A DNA stretch of 64,000 nt, taken from assembly GCA_964632505.1 (NCBI GenBank), contig CAZWCE010000004.1:1-64000 (forward strand). The letters are read 5' to 3'. Source of the DNA: CAZWCE01 sp964632505 (lineage in GTDB: Bacteria; Planctomycetota; Planctomycetia; Pirellulales; Thermoguttaceae). Below the pieces are notes generated by a model. The model had not been told where the DNA came from. It made no database searches and saw only the letters and a program-made list of their open reading frames with translations. This document shows positions 52,607-63,124 of this stretch, piece by piece (the first letter of the stretch is position 1; each line of letters opens with the position of its first letter). Position numbers and translations under genes: made by a program.

Positions 52607-52962
52607 GACGTGCCTTCCTTCCGCTCAGAAAATACTTGAAAAAAATGTCTTCCACAATGATCTTCTCCTCTTTGGGCTCCGGTGTCAAGAAAAATCGCTT
52701 TCGGAGGAGATCTGCCGTGCCTCTCGGCATCACGCTTGCCGCCGAAACCACTCCCGGCATGTCCGAAAGAACGGAAACCTCCTCATGGTTCCGTCATCTT
52801 TCCCTTTCCTTCCTGTCGTGAGAAAATATAATAGAAGAAGAGTCGGTTCTCTATTTCTTCTTTTTCTGAGTGTCGCAGGCCATCGTGAACCGAGTGCATC
52901 CCCCGGCAGATCCCCTCCGCCGGCAGTCGATGCAAGAGGCAGGGGACACGGCTTTTGCGACC
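52607..52962. other. Divergent intergenic region
   Basis: About 355 bases between the FAD oxidoreductase and the metallopeptidase lipoprotein gene. Open frames on both strands here look like noise. No promoter could be picked with confidence. The exact start of the plus-strand gene is uncertain and could lie anywhere from 52870 to about 53090. Confidence 0.35.
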
Positions 52963-54642
52963 ATGAAATTCCGATCGATGATGATTCGCTTGTTTTTTTA
53001 TTCCGTTTCATGTCAGACAGGAGAGATCCTCCTCTTTTGCTCTCGGGCTTTCGGTCGGTCCTCTTATCCGATCGGTCTGGGGTTGGCCATTCTATGGCTG
53101 TTGGGAGGGTTCGGTTGCTCGAACGAGGCCCCGGAGTCGGCGGCTTCCATCCAGAATCCGAGAGAGTCGAGGCAATCGGAGACGCCGAAGACATCCTCCC
53201 CGGCGGTGAAGCGGCAGGCATCGACCCCATCCCCTTCTCGACATCACTCCACTCGACCGGAAAGGGAGAACGCGCCGAGGGAGCCGTCCGACCCAATGGG
53301 CGTTTTCCGAAAAACCCTCGAAGATGCTCAAGCCGTTCCGAAGGAGCCGACTCTCGAGGAAGCTCTCGCTTCAGGAAAAGTGGTCCGCCACCGGTGGCCG
53401 GATATTCCCCCGCCCAATGATCGGAAACTGGCCGAATTGGGCATCCGCAAGCTGACCGGCGATCATCTGACGCTCTACACCGACTTGCCGAACTACCCCG
53501 ACGTTGAGGAGTTGCCGCAAGTCTTCGATGCCGCATTCGAGCTATGGTGCGATTATTTCGGAATTCCCTCCGAACCGTACGAATCGTGGCATATGATCGG
53601 GTTTTTGATCGAACGGGAGGAGCGTTTCCAAGAAGCGGGCGTTCTCGAAAGGGTCCCGGATTTCAAGAACGGTTTTTCCATCGGAAAGCGGCTTTGGTTG
53701 TACAGTCAGGACAGCCCCTACTATCGGCGGCACCTGCTTCTTCACGAAGGCACTCATGGCTTCATGAACTACGTGTTCGGTGCGTGTGGGCCGCCCTGGT
53801 TCATGGAAGGAATGGCCGAATTGCTTGCAACCCACCGTTGGCAAGACGGCAAACTTCAGATGAACCATCTCCCGGAAACTCCCAGCGAAGCGCCTTATTG
53901 GGGCCGGGTTGACTTGATCGTCGATTCCGTGGCCGAGAACGAAGCCCGGACGATCGATCAGGTCCTCGATTGTTCGCCGGCCGAACATGGAGAAACGGTC
54001 TCTTACGCCTGGAGTTGGGGCCTGGCCTATTTCTTCGATCGTCATCCCCGCCACCGAGAAACCTTACGGAAAATGGTCCACTACGTGCTCTCCCCGGACT
54101 TGACCGAGCATTTCCGCGAACAACTCCAGGAGGATCGGCGGCAACTCGACATCCAGTGGGCCGACTACGTGACTCATTTGGAATACGGCTATGATTTACC
54201 GAGGAGTCTGGTCGCGTTGGAAAAAGGAGAGAAGCTTTCCGATGAGGAAATACGCTGCCGGGTTCGTGCCGACCGTGGCTGGCAGAGCAGCGGCCTCTTC
54301 TTGGAAGCGGGCGAAACCTATCGCCTTCTCGCGCGGGGACGCTACCAGGTGAACGACGCTCCCGTGCCGTGGTGGTGCGAGCCGCAGGGAGTGACGCTGG
54401 AGTATTACCAGCACAAGCCGCTGGGGCAATTGCAAGCGACGATCTTGCTCGATGAGCGAGACTTCCTCCGTCAAGAATCTCGGCCGGGCAGCTTCCCCAT
54501 GCCCATCAGCGTGGGCCGCGAAAAACGGTGGCGGGCCCCGTTCAACGGCACTCTGTATCTCCGAATCAACGACTCCCCCGGCAGCCGCGCGAACAATTCC
54601 GGCGAATGCGAGGTCCTGATCGAGCCGGTCTCGGGCGAATGA
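52963..54642 (+). CDS. Lipoprotein metallopeptidase-like protein (HExxH)
   Basis: 559 residues from the ATG chosen here; the start is uncertain because no strong ribosome site is visible. A lipobox ending LLGGFGC at about residue 52 follows a hydrophobic core, suggesting that translation may start later than chosen. A Ser/Pro-rich linker leads to a domain with LLHEGTHGFMNYVFG (HEGTH zinc site, about residue 265) and the third ligand Glu in FMEGMAELLATH about 25 residues on, a gluzincin-like peptidase pattern. The C-terminal 120 residues form a beta-rich domain. Secreted and lipid anchored; the substrate is unknown. Confidence 0.78.
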   Translation: MKFRSMMIRLFFYSVSCQTGEILLFCSRAFGRSSYPIGLGLAILWLLGGFGCSNEAPESAASIQNPRESRQSETPKTSSPAVKRQASTPSPSRHHSTRPERENAPREPSDPMGVFRKTLEDAQAVPKEPTLEEALASGKVVRHRWPDIPPPNDRKLAELGIRKLTGDHLTLYTDLPNYPDVEELPQVFDAAFELWCDYFGIPSEPYESWHMIGFLIEREERFQEAGVLERVPDFKNGFSIGKRLWLYSQDSPYYRRHLLLHEGTHGFMNYVFGACGPPWFMEGMAELLATHRWQDGKLQMNHLPETPSEAPYWGRVDLIVDSVAENEARTIDQVLDCSPAEHGETVSYAWSWGLAYFFDRHPRHRETLRKMVHYVLSPDLTEHFREQLQEDRRQLDIQWADYVTHLEYGYDLPRSLVALEKGEKLSDEEIRCRVRADRGWQSSGLFLEAGETYRLLARGRYQVNDAPVPWWCEPQGVTLEYYQHKPLGQLQATILLDERDFLRQESRPGSFPMPISVGREKRWRAPFNGTLYLRINDSPGSRANNSGECEVLIEPVSGE

Positions 54643-54684
54643 TGCCGCTCAATGATCGCCCCACGTCGGCCAGGCGGCGTCTCG

Positions 54685-56961
54685 TCAACGTTTGCTTCCG
54701 TTCGCCTTCTTGGAACGTGTTACCGGATCGTAAGAGAGACAGGGCACCAGTCGATAGCCCATTGATTGATGGACGACATCGTTTCGATAAATGGGATCCT
54801 GCATCAAGCACGTTCGACGGTCGCCGGCGGGAATGGTCGTCGCATAAATGCGAATTTCACCCTCCGCCGAAACAACCAATTCTTCCCGCCAGTCTCCCAG
54901 AAGATCAACCGTTCCGGTCCATCGTCCCGGAACTTCCTGCAACGCCTCCTTCTCCGGATAAGCGTAGATCGTTTTGCCTCGAAGCACTTCCCGCTGGAGA
55001 TCGGAATCCCAGTACACGCCGATCGGGGAAAGTCCGCCGAGGTCCTCCTTCGCGAGGAGATTTCCTCGACAGTCGCGCAGGAAGCGATCATCGGGATAGT
55101 CGCGTTCGCCGCTATAGCACTCCCAACCAAGCGGCTCGGCGAGAATGTCGCTGCAGAGTCCTTTGGCGTGAACATGTCGGGTCGGGGCCTCATGTCCCCA
55201 AAGAACCGTTCCCGATTTCGCGTCGACCATGCACATACCGTTCTGCTTCCGGCGGGTTTCGATGCCGTAGTAGATCTCCCAGCCCGGGTGTCGGGGATCC
55301 AGATCGCCCAGGTAGAAATGGTCGGGGTGCCCCAGACCGGTCGACCACAGAAGCCCGCCGTTGTCATCAAGCACCAAAGAGCCGAGAAGGACTTCATCGC
55401 GGCCGTCGGAGTCGATGTCGGCGCAGTGCATCCAGTGGGCTCCTTGTCCCTGATACTTCCGCGGCAGTCCCTCGTTATCCCATTTCCAAAGTGGAATCAG
55501 TCGATTTCCCTGAAGCATCCAGGCTTCCGCCTTCATCAGGTTGTACGTCCCCCGGGCGACGATCAAGCAGGGTGTTTTGCCGTCGAGATAGGCGACTCCC
55601 AATTGGTTCCGCGAAGAGTAGTTGTAGCCCCGGGCCTGCATGTCGCCGAAACCTTCTCGTGACGGCCAGTCGACCCGGGTGAGTTGCTTTCCGGTCTCGC
55701 CGTCGAGCAGAAGGAGGTACTCCGGTCCTTGTCGAACGCGGCCGTCCTCGCTTCGGGGATCTCCTTCTCCGCCTTTCAACGCCACCTCGGCCTTGCCGTC
55801 GCCGTTGAAATCGTAAACCACATAGGGGGAATACCAAATGCCCCGCTCGATCGACCAGCCCATGTCGTATTCCCAAAGAAAACGCCCCGCGTGATCGTAA
55901 GCCTGCAGCTTGTAGGTGTCGGGGCTCGGCTTCCAGTATTTTTCGTAAGGGTCGATGTTGTCGCCGGGTTGCTTGATCACATAATCATACCGACCGTCCC
56001 CTTGGAGATCGGCGATGGCGATCATCTGGAACGAGTCGGCATCTTTGAGAGGAATCACTTGCAGCGGTTCGTTCGGATCGGCATTCGCCTGCAGGAAGCG
56101 CATCTGGTCGAACGCTTTCCGATCCGGCGCTTCGGAGGAAGCGGGAAGCACGCACCAGTGGGCCCGTTCGTCTTTGGGAGAGTAAGAAGTCACAAAATCG
56201 GTGGTTCGGCGGATCGGGGATTCGTTGACTCGCTTCACACTTCCACTTCGGGGATCCAATCGATAAACATGAAAAGAGACATCCTGGGGATCCTCGGCCA
56301 ACAGTCGCCAACTCAAATACAATTGATCGCCTACGCGACGCGCGATCAAGGCCCGATCGAGCTTCTCGGTGACGCGGTTTTTTGCGAAACCTTCGACACG
56401 GGGGAGATTCTGTTGCTCAAAAGTGAACGAAGAGAGGCCCACGTCGTCGATCCATGCTTCGGTGTCTTCTTGGCCGATGAAACGCAGGCTGATCTCATTG
56501 ACTCCCTCGGGCACCTCGCACACGGCGGCCATCTTACGCCATGAATCGCCGGACGATTGAGCTCCGACCACATCGGAACCGAGACTCCAATCGACCAGCT
56601 CGCCGTCATGCCTTGCGACGATCGCCAGTTCCACGCTTCCCTGTTCGACGAGCACTTCGGCCGTGGCTCGGTACATCTGCCCCGGTCGAACCGAAAATGT
56701 CGTCGCGTTCGAGAAAGCGAAATCCCGGGGACCATCATGTTCGATCTTCGCGACTTTCCGGGAATCCTTTTCTACCAGTTCAGCCTTCCCCGCCCCGGTT
56801 CGCGACCACCAGCTCCAATGGGGCGGCACTTCTCCAAGCGTTCCTGTTCGAAAATCGCCGTTCTGCACGGAGAGGTTCTCTTGGGACCGCGCCTGCGAAA
56901 CGAACGAAAACAGAGTCAGTAGAATCAACACTGCGATGCAGAGCCGGGGAAACCGTACCAT
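54685..56961 (-). CDS. Rhamnogalacturonan lyase, PL11 family
   Basis: 758 residues from the ATG at 56961 (AGGAG upstream), with a signal peptide ending near ARSQ. An N-terminal galactose-binding-like module (about 25-190) precedes the PL11 eight-bladed propeller, recognised by YVIKQPGDNIDPYEKYW, VYDFNGDGKAEVALKGG, the calcium-binding DIDSDGRDEVLLG loop and LGHPDHFYLGDLDP. It cleaves the rhamnosyl-galacturonic backbone of pectin. Together with the rhamnosidase at 4.6 kb it points to growth on RG-I-type plant or algal pectin. It ends 43 bases from the convergent metallopeptidase gene. Confidence 0.9.
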   Translation of the reverse strand: MVRFPRLCIAVLILLTLFSFVSQARSQENLSVQNGDFRTGTLGEVPPHWSWWSRTGAGKAELVEKDSRKVAKIEHDGPRDFAFSNATTFSVRPGQMYRATAEVLVEQGSVELAIVARHDGELVDWSLGSDVVGAQSSGDSWRKMAAVCEVPEGVNEISLRFIGQEDTEAWIDDVGLSSFTFEQQNLPRVEGFAKNRVTEKLDRALIARRVGDQLYLSWRLLAEDPQDVSFHVYRLDPRSGSVKRVNESPIRRTTDFVTSYSPKDERAHWCVLPASSEAPDRKAFDQMRFLQANADPNEPLQVIPLKDADSFQMIAIADLQGDGRYDYVIKQPGDNIDPYEKYWKPSPDTYKLQAYDHAGRFLWEYDMGWSIERGIWYSPYVVYDFNGDGKAEVALKGGEGDPRSEDGRVRQGPEYLLLLDGETGKQLTRVDWPSREGFGDMQARGYNYSSRNQLGVAYLDGKTPCLIVARGTYNLMKAEAWMLQGNRLIPLWKWDNEGLPRKYQGQGAHWMHCADIDSDGRDEVLLGSLVLDDNGGLLWSTGLGHPDHFYLGDLDPRHPGWEIYYGIETRRKQNGMCMVDAKSGTVLWGHEAPTRHVHAKGLCSDILAEPLGWECYSGERDYPDDRFLRDCRGNLLAKEDLGGLSPIGVYWDSDLQREVLRGKTIYAYPEKEALQEVPGRWTGTVDLLGDWREELVVSAEGEIRIYATTIPAGDRRTCLMQDPIYRNDVVHQSMGYRLVPCLSYDPVTRSKKANGSKR

Positions 56962-57152
56962 GAAAGGACTCCTAAAAAATGAAAAGCTGGTGAAGTCGAT
57001 TGACGGAAAGGTCGAAAAAACGGCGGAAGTCTTCGGAAAGACGCAACGGGGGAACATTAGATTCCACTCCTATTATACCGCAAAGCAAAAAAAGGCGACA
57101 AGATCCCTCTCGGAAGTTCTTGCTCCTTCACGAAATGGAACGGAAAAAGCCG

Positions 57153-57890
57153 TCAAGGAGCTTTGCCGGAAGAGATCGACAGGACGGAGGCGGTCGCCGT
57201 CATCGCGGCCGTTTCGATGCGGAGAATGGTGTTTCCCAATTGGAAAAGATGCCAGCCGGCAGCGGCGGCCACGGCGAGTTCCTCGTCGGTGAAACCTCCT
57301 TCCGGTCCCACGGCGAAGCTCACTTCTGCGGGCGCCGGTTTCGTCGAAAAATGATCCGCCAACGATCGCCCGCTTTCAACTTGCGGATGGGCGATCCCGC
57401 ACCATTCCTCCGGTCGTCGAACCATCTTCATCGCTTCGGAGAAATGCATCGCCGGACCGATCTCCATCAGTCGCGTGCGTCCACATTGTTTGGTCGCCTC
57501 CACGACCTGTCGCTTCCATCGGGCGATGACCTTCTCCGAAGGCTTCGCAACGCTCCGTTCGGTGATCAGCGGAACCAGTCTTCGGCAACCCAATTCGGTC
57601 AGCTTTTCGACCAACCACTTCTGGCGATCCCCCTTGGGAGGAGCCACCAGCGCCGTGATCTCGGTCTTCGGTTCCCGATCGACCTCCCGCCCTTCTTCCA
57701 CCGCCAGCAGCACTTCTTGGCGACCGGCCGCCTCGATCATCGCAGCATATTCCCGTCCGTGCCCATCGAACAACAAGACCCGGTCCCCCACGCCTTTTCG
57801 CATCACGCGAGTCATGTGACGTGCTTCGTCGCCGATCAGCCGAAAGGGGGTTCCGGTGATCGGGCCGCCGGAGTAATACCGTTCCGCCAT
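57153..57890 (-). CDS. rsmE: 16S rRNA (uracil1498-N3)-methyltransferase RsmE
   Basis: 245 residues from the ATG at 57890; an ATG five codons upstream (57905) is also possible. RsmE is a SPOUT-type methylase. The N-terminal PUA-like domain includes HMTRVMRKGVGDRV. The C-terminal knot has EKLTELGCRRLVPLITERS, EATKQCGRTRLMEIGP, GPEGGFTDEEL and the SAM-binding LGNTILRIETAAM. All family motifs are in place. It has no close partner, and the PL11 gene follows it on the same strand after 190 bases. Confidence 0.95.
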   Translation of the reverse strand: MAERYYSGGPITGTPFRLIGDEARHMTRVMRKGVGDRVLLFDGHGREYAAMIEAAGRQEVLLAVEEGREVDREPKTEITALVAPPKGDRQKWLVEKLTELGCRRLVPLITERSVAKPSEKVIARWKRQVVEATKQCGRTRLMEIGPAMHFSEAMKMVRRPEEWCGIAHPQVESGRSLADHFSTKPAPAEVSFAVGPEGGFTDEELAVAAAAGWHLFQLGNTILRIETAAMTATASVLSISSGKAP

Positions 57891-58118
57891 GGACCAATAC
57901 TCCATACCCTATTTTGTGTATTCTGTTTCTTCTTCGGAATCGAAAAAGAGGATCAAGTCGTCCACGAGCCGCTACCGAAATCACTTCACAAGAGAACGTC
58001 GAGCGATCCCATCGAAAAATAGGCAACGCACGCAATGCCCGCAAAACAGCAAGGCGGGGAGAGGCATGTTCGCTCCGTTCGATTCTTGTCCGACCCACGC
58101 AAAGATAGCATCGCTTCC

Positions 58119-58916
58119 ATGTCTACGATTTCTTATGCATGCTCCAATTCGTCATCGCTTCAGAGCGAATTGGAACGGAACATTTTTTTCGGCGCCACCC
58201 ACGAAGAGGCCCTTTCCCGGCTCCTCTTCCTTGTCGAAGAACAGATGCGTCTGGGCCTGCTGTTCGGCGATTCGGGGACCGGGAAGACCCTGCTCTTACA
58301 CCAGCTCCGCAACGAAATCCACTCAAACGGGGGGCGGGCGGCGCTGGTGAATCTTCGCGGGGCTTCGCCCGAACAATTCTATTGTAAATTACTCGAAGTT
58401 TTCTGCCAGGAGGTTCCCAGCGAACCGACGCCGGGGGCTTGTTGGCGATTGCTCACCGACAAACGCCGTCCACCGGAGTCGGAGCCGACCGTCTTGATGC
58501 TCGACGATCTCCACTTGGCCCAACGCCCGGTCATGACGGAAATCATCCGTTGGATGCAATGGCACGATGTTTCGAATATCCGGAGAACGTTGATTCCGGT
58601 CGTCGATCGTAGCTTTCTCAAGGAAATGTCCCGAGAACTGGTGGCCCGAGTCGATTTGCCGATCGAGTTGACCCAATGGACGTTCCGGGAAATGCAATTC
58701 CATCTACAACAATTGGGCCCGCATTTCCTGCGCGTCGGGCCGATCCTCACTCCGGAAGCGATCCGGCGCATCTATCATTGGACGCAGGGGAACCCCCGCC
58801 GCGTGTGCCGGTTGGCGGTCCGGGCGATCGAGGAGGGAAAACGCCGCGGACACGGGTATGTTCCGGCTTCGCTGATCGACCGCATCCGTAGCGCGGAGCT
58901 GGCCGATTTGCCTTGA
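58119..58916 (+). CDS. ExeA/TniB-like AAA ATPase
   Basis: 265 residues from the ATG at 58119 (an upstream ATG at 58035 is possible but its residues look non-coding). NTP binding: GDSGTGKT (Walker A, residues ~49-56) and VLMLDDLH (Walker B, ~128-135). The region NIFFGATHEEALSRLLFLVEEQ before Walker A resembles the ExeA/GspA secretion ATPases, which help assemble type II secretion secretins. No secretin gene is next to it. It may serve type II secretion or another motor task. Confidence 0.8.
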   Translation: MSTISYACSNSSSLQSELERNIFFGATHEEALSRLLFLVEEQMRLGLLFGDSGTGKTLLLHQLRNEIHSNGGRAALVNLRGASPEQFYCKLLEVFCQEVPSEPTPGACWRLLTDKRRPPESEPTVLMLDDLHLAQRPVMTEIIRWMQWHDVSNIRRTLIPVVDRSFLKEMSRELVARVDLPIELTQWTFREMQFHLQQLGPHFLRVGPILTPEAIRRIYHWTQGNPRRVCRLAVRAIEEGKRRGHGYVPASLIDRIRSAELADLP

Positions 58917-59125
58917 TCGTCGCGCGGCCGGGGAAAGGGGTTTTTCCAGCGACTCTTTCGCGATACAATAAAACGGCATCTCCGGCATATCTCTCTCGTG
59001 CGGGGGTGTACTTCGCATGACTCGCTTGGAAGATGCGCTTCGCTCCATGTCCCGCTCCCTTCGTGAGAGGACGGAATTCCGAGGCGGCATCCCCTGATAC
59101 TCTTGCCCTGGAAAGGACTCTTTCG

Positions 59126-61876
59126 ATGGCCGCCCTTCTCTGGAAACGTTCCCGAGGTTCTTCTCCCACCGCTCGATGGATGGTGAGGATGCTGTCCGGT
59201 TTGCTGTTGGTTGCCGGGTTTTCGTTTTTTTCGGCCCGAGCCCAGTCCCCCGATTCATCCGGTTCGCCAAACGCCGATTCGGACGTGCCGACGTTCGCCA
59301 AACGTCAAACCCTCGACCACGATGTCACCCTCGTCGAGCTTTCCAATGGGTTGACGGTCATCGTTCAGGAGAATCATTCCGCTCCGGTCGCGACGGTCCG
59401 CTGCTACGTGAACAATACCGGCAGCGCTTTCGAGGGGGAATATCTCGGTGCCGGCATCAGCCATGTGCTCGAGCATGTCGTCGCGGGAGGCACGACCACC
59501 AAGCGGAGCGAGAAGGAAGTGGAACAGCTCGTCGATAGGATCGGCGGAGCGACGAACGCCTTCACCTCGACCAGCATGACCGCCTATTTCATCGACAGCA
59601 CCCGCGAGCATGTGGACACGACGATCGAACTGGTCGCCGATCAGATGCAGCATATCGCCTTCGAGCCGAGCGAATTCGAGCGGGAACTCAAGGTGGTCCA
59701 GCAGGAGCTTCGCGACGGGGAAAACGATCGTCGCCGCGTCCTCTGGAAGATGATCTATCAAACGCTCTACCAGGAGCATCCGGTGCGAAATCCGATCATC
59801 GGCTATCTCGATGTCCTGCAAAAGGTGAAGAACGAAGAGATCATCCGGTTCTACCGAGAGCGGTACGTGCCGAACAATCAGGTCTTCGTCGTGGTGGGCG
59901 ATGTCGAGACCGAAAAGATCCTCCGGAAAGTGGCGGAATCGTTCTCCGGCACGAAGCGTGGATTCCAGACCTATATCCCGCTGGTGAACGAACCTCGTCA
60001 GATGACGCCCCGCGAGGCGATCCGGGAAATGGACGGTTCGACCTACGATCTGTCCCTGGTTTGGCCGACGGTCGAGCTTGCCGATCCCGATCTGTACGCT
60101 CTCGACGTGGCGGCCTACATTTTGGCCGAAGGTGAGAGTTCCCGTATGGTTCGCCGACTGCAATATCAGGATCAACTGGTGCTCTCGATTCGCAGCCTCA
60201 GCTACACGCCGCATTTCGTCAACGGTTTCTTCGGCGTCATGGCGACCTGCATGCCGGAGAAGTGGGCGCAGGCCCAGAAAGAGATTCTCCGCGAGGTGGA
60301 GCGATTGCGCGAGGAGCTGGTTTCGCCGGAGGAACTGGCCAAGGCGAAGAAGCAGAAGGAGTCGGAATTGGTCTTCGGCCAGCAAACCATTCAGGAGGCG
60401 GCCGACAGCCTGGGCCGAAATTTCATCTCGACCGGGGATCCTCTGTTCGATGAGAAATACGTGGAAGGCATCCGACAGGTCACCGCCGAGGACGTCCGTC
60501 GCGTCGCGCGCCGTTACCTGACTCCCCCGCGGCGGAATCGCATTCTGATCGCTCCGCCAGACGGGGCCCCGCAAGAGAGCGGGCGGAACGACAAGAGCGA
60601 AACCGGGCAGATCCGAGCCGTAAAACTCCCCAACGGCGTCCGTATTCTGGTCAAACGCCGGGCGAATCTTCCGATGGTGAACATACGTGCGTACACGCTC
60701 GGCAGTGCGCTGGTCGATCCTCCCGAGAAAGCCGGCCGAAGTTCGCTGGTCGCCTCGATGCTCGACAAGGGAACGCCCGATCTCGACGCCCGGCAGATCG
60801 CCGAGTACTTCGATTCGATCGGCGGCAAACTCTCCATGGCCGGCGGCCGCAATACCGTCTATGGTTCGGCGACCGTGCTGGCCGATGACTTCGAGAGATC
60901 GCTCGAAATCTTCGCCGATTGCTTCCTCCACCCCACCTTTCCGCCGGAAGAGTTCCGGAAGGTGAAAACGCTCGCGTTGGGAGCGATCGCCCGGCGGAAC
61001 GACAACCCTTTCGCCGAGCTATTCGAAGTCTTTTCCGATACCTTGCCCCCGACCACGCCGTATCATATCGTCCGGGGAGGCAAGAAAGAGACGGTCGAGC
61101 CGATGACTATCGACGAAGTGGCCCGGTATCATCGGAAGTACTTCGTGCCGGAAAACATGCTGGTGACCGTCTTCGGCGATATCGACCCCGACCGAGCGCT
61201 GGAATGGATCGAAAAGCGATTCGGAAAGCTCCAGCCGTCTCCCGATTTCCCATCGATCTCTTTCGATCGGAAGAACGAGATCGAGCAGTCCGTTCGTCGG
61301 CATAAGCAAACCGGCAAGCAGACGGCGATGGTCATGTTCGGCTATCCCGCGGTGAGCCTCCGGGACGAAAAAGAGAACGCCGCCCTGACGGTCCTCGACG
61401 CGATCATGTCGGGCTATAATTATCCCGGCGGTTGGCTCCACAACGAACTCCGCGGCGAAGGGTTGGTCTACGCCGTGCATGCCGATCTGCTCACCGGCCC
61501 TGCGCCGGGCTATTTCATCATCTACGCCCAGACACGCCCCGATGCCATGGAAGAAGTGATCGGTCGCATCGAGGCGAATGTCGCCAAGGCGAAAGCGGGA
61601 GAGTTCTCCGAGGAGGAGTTCCGCCGGGCGAAGGAGATGATCATCGCGTTGCATGCCCAGAGCAATACCACGATCGGTCAACAGGCGGAACAAGCGGCAC
61701 TCGACGATCTCTACGGCCTCGGATACAAGCACGACGAGAAGTTCGCCGAACGCATCAACGCCGTCACGCTCGAGGAAGTGATTGAAGTGGCTCGAAAATA
61801 TCTCGACAAACGGGTGCTCGTCTCCACTTCTCCCGCTTCACCGCGGCAGGCGACCGGCGGCGAAACGTCACGATGA
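59126..61876 (+). CDS. Secreted two-domain M16-family metallopeptidase
   Basis: 916 residues. The ATG at 59126 follows AAAGGA and opens a signal peptide ending near SARAQ. The first M16 domain has the inverted zinc motif HVLEH (residues ~113-117), followed by the downstream third ligand region ERELKVVQQELRDGEN. A second M16 domain (from about residue 510) begins RAVKLPNGVRILVKRRAN and lacks an HxxEH, as is normal for the paired C-terminal half. Such clam-shell peptidases degrade short peptides in the periplasm. It overlaps the convergent hydrolase gene by nine bases at its stop. Confidence 0.93.
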   Translation: MAALLWKRSRGSSPTARWMVRMLSGLLLVAGFSFFSARAQSPDSSGSPNADSDVPTFAKRQTLDHDVTLVELSNGLTVIVQENHSAPVATVRCYVNNTGSAFEGEYLGAGISHVLEHVVAGGTTTKRSEKEVEQLVDRIGGATNAFTSTSMTAYFIDSTREHVDTTIELVADQMQHIAFEPSEFERELKVVQQELRDGENDRRRVLWKMIYQTLYQEHPVRNPIIGYLDVLQKVKNEEIIRFYRERYVPNNQVFVVVGDVETEKILRKVAESFSGTKRGFQTYIPLVNEPRQMTPREAIREMDGSTYDLSLVWPTVELADPDLYALDVAAYILAEGESSRMVRRLQYQDQLVLSIRSLSYTPHFVNGFFGVMATCMPEKWAQAQKEILREVERLREELVSPEELAKAKKQKESELVFGQQTIQEAADSLGRNFISTGDPLFDEKYVEGIRQVTAEDVRRVARRYLTPPRRNRILIAPPDGAPQESGRNDKSETGQIRAVKLPNGVRILVKRRANLPMVNIRAYTLGSALVDPPEKAGRSSLVASMLDKGTPDLDARQIAEYFDSIGGKLSMAGGRNTVYGSATVLADDFERSLEIFADCFLHPTFPPEEFRKVKTLALGAIARRNDNPFAELFEVFSDTLPPTTPYHIVRGGKKETVEPMTIDEVARYHRKYFVPENMLVTVFGDIDPDRALEWIEKRFGKLQPSPDFPSISFDRKNEIEQSVRRHKQTGKQTAMVMFGYPAVSLRDEKENAALTVLDAIMSGYNYPGGWLHNELRGEGLVYAVHADLLTGPAPGYFIIYAQTRPDAMEEVIGRIEANVAKAKAGEFSEEEFRRAKEMIIALHAQSNTTIGQQAEQAALDDLYGLGYKHDEKFAERINAVTLEEVIEVARKYLDKRVLVSTSPASPRQATGGETSR

Positions 61877-63124
61877 GTCGTCGCCGCGCTCGATCACGCG
61901 GGAGCTGATCATGGCATCCCGCTCGTCGGTCACGGTGACGAAAAACACGATCGGGCGTCCATCGGGAATCTTCCCCCGAATGCAACGGTCGCCCTCGATT
62001 TCGAGTTCCTCCGATTGCCATCGGCGGACGTTCTCGCGCCGGGACTGGTACGCTTTCGGATCCATCGTCCAGTGCAGTCGAGCACGTTTCAAGGAGACGG
62101 ATGCCTCGACGGGCAGCTCGAACCGATCTTCCGCGAACGTGAATTCCCCGACCTTCGCCAGCGGAGTGCCGTGATCGAGCACGCTGTCGATGAACAGTCC
62201 GATCTCCTTCGGAGCCCAACCGTGTTGGTGACTGTGCTTCATGTGAACCTCGATGCGCTGAAGTGCTTCACCGGGGACGGTGTCGACCGATTTCTGGAAA
62301 ACATCGAGGGGGTACGCAAAATCGTCGGTACCGTTCAAAAAGAAGATGGGGCACTCAACCTCCGAGAGGTATTGCGAGGGATCGAAATAGCGAACCCAGC
62401 GCCGACACTGCTCTTCGGACATTTGCTCGAAAATCGGCGTCCAGGTGCTGTGCTCGTCGAGATATCCGCATCCGTAGACCGGCACGGCCGCCTCGAAGCG
62501 GGGATCGACTCCCGCGAGAATGCAGGTGAGATAGCCGCCCCAACTGATGCCCGTCACGCCTGTTCGGGAAGCATCGACCTCCGGCAGCGATTCGAGCAGG
62601 CTGTGTCCGAGCATCGCCGCCGCGACGGCATGGTAGGTCCACATCTGGTCATCGCTGTTTTCATCGAAGGGAGCGAATTTTTCAGCGTGGGTCTGATCGG
62701 GTCCGCCGTCGGGGAGCCGCTTCCGCTCGGGGCCGCAGCCGGCGAGGTCCATCGCCAGCGCCACGTATCCCCGATCGGCCCACAATTCGGTCCACTCGCG
62801 AAAGGCGGTCCCCCCACCACCGTGCACCAGCACCATGGCCGGGAAAGGCCCCTCACCTTCCGGTTTTGAGCAGTAGGCGAAGACCCGTGTGGCCCGCCCT
62901 TTGAGGGGCTCGCCCTCGTAGAAGACCTCGCAGACCCCGTCTTCCCACGGCCCCCATTCCGCCTGTGGCACGCGGGAAAGCCGGTCCAGATCCCACGGAA
63001 TTCGAGGCGACCGAGCGTTCGCTTGGAAGCAGACCAAAACGGCGATCACCACGAGAAATCCACAAAAGACGGGCTCCCATGCTCTGAAGCTGCGGGAAGA
63101 AGGCCGGTATTGTTCAAACGTCAT
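61868..63124 (-). CDS. Secreted alpha/beta hydrolase (acetyl xylan esterase or dienelactone hydrolase type)
   Basis: 418 residues from the ATG at 63124 (AGGAG upstream); a much longer frame was rejected. A membrane or signal segment (FCGFLVVIAVLVCFQANA) precedes the domain. The oxyanion region is VLVHGGGGTAFREW, the nucleophile elbow GISWGG (Ser near residue 206), the acid PIFFLNGTDDFAY and the His in KHSHQHGW. Members act on acetylated sugars or as peptidase-like hydrolases. It may take part in polysaccharide side-chain removal; the substrate is unknown. Confidence 0.85.
   Translation of the reverse strand: MTFEQYRPSSRSFRAWEPVFCGFLVVIAVLVCFQANARSPRIPWDLDRLSRVPQAEWGPWEDGVCEVFYEGEPLKGRATRVFAYCSKPEGEGPFPAMVLVHGGGGTAFREWTELWADRGYVALAMDLAGCGPERKRLPDGGPDQTHAEKFAPFDENSDDQMWTYHAVAAAMLGHSLLESLPEVDASRTGVTGISWGGYLTCILAGVDPRFEAAVPVYGCGYLDEHSTWTPIFEQMSEEQCRRWVRYFDPSQYLSEVECPIFFLNGTDDFAYPLDVFQKSVDTVPGEALQRIEVHMKHSHQHGWAPKEIGLFIDSVLDHGTPLAKVGEFTFAEDRFELPVEASVSLKRARLHWTMDPKAYQSRRENVRRWQSEELEIEGDRCIRGKIPDGRPIVFFVTVTDERDAMISSRVIERGDDSS

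Noticed and set aside
59255..60931. 558-codon minus-strand frame over the M16 peptidase
   Set aside because: Antisense shadow; the plus strand has HVLEH and the paired-domain architecture.
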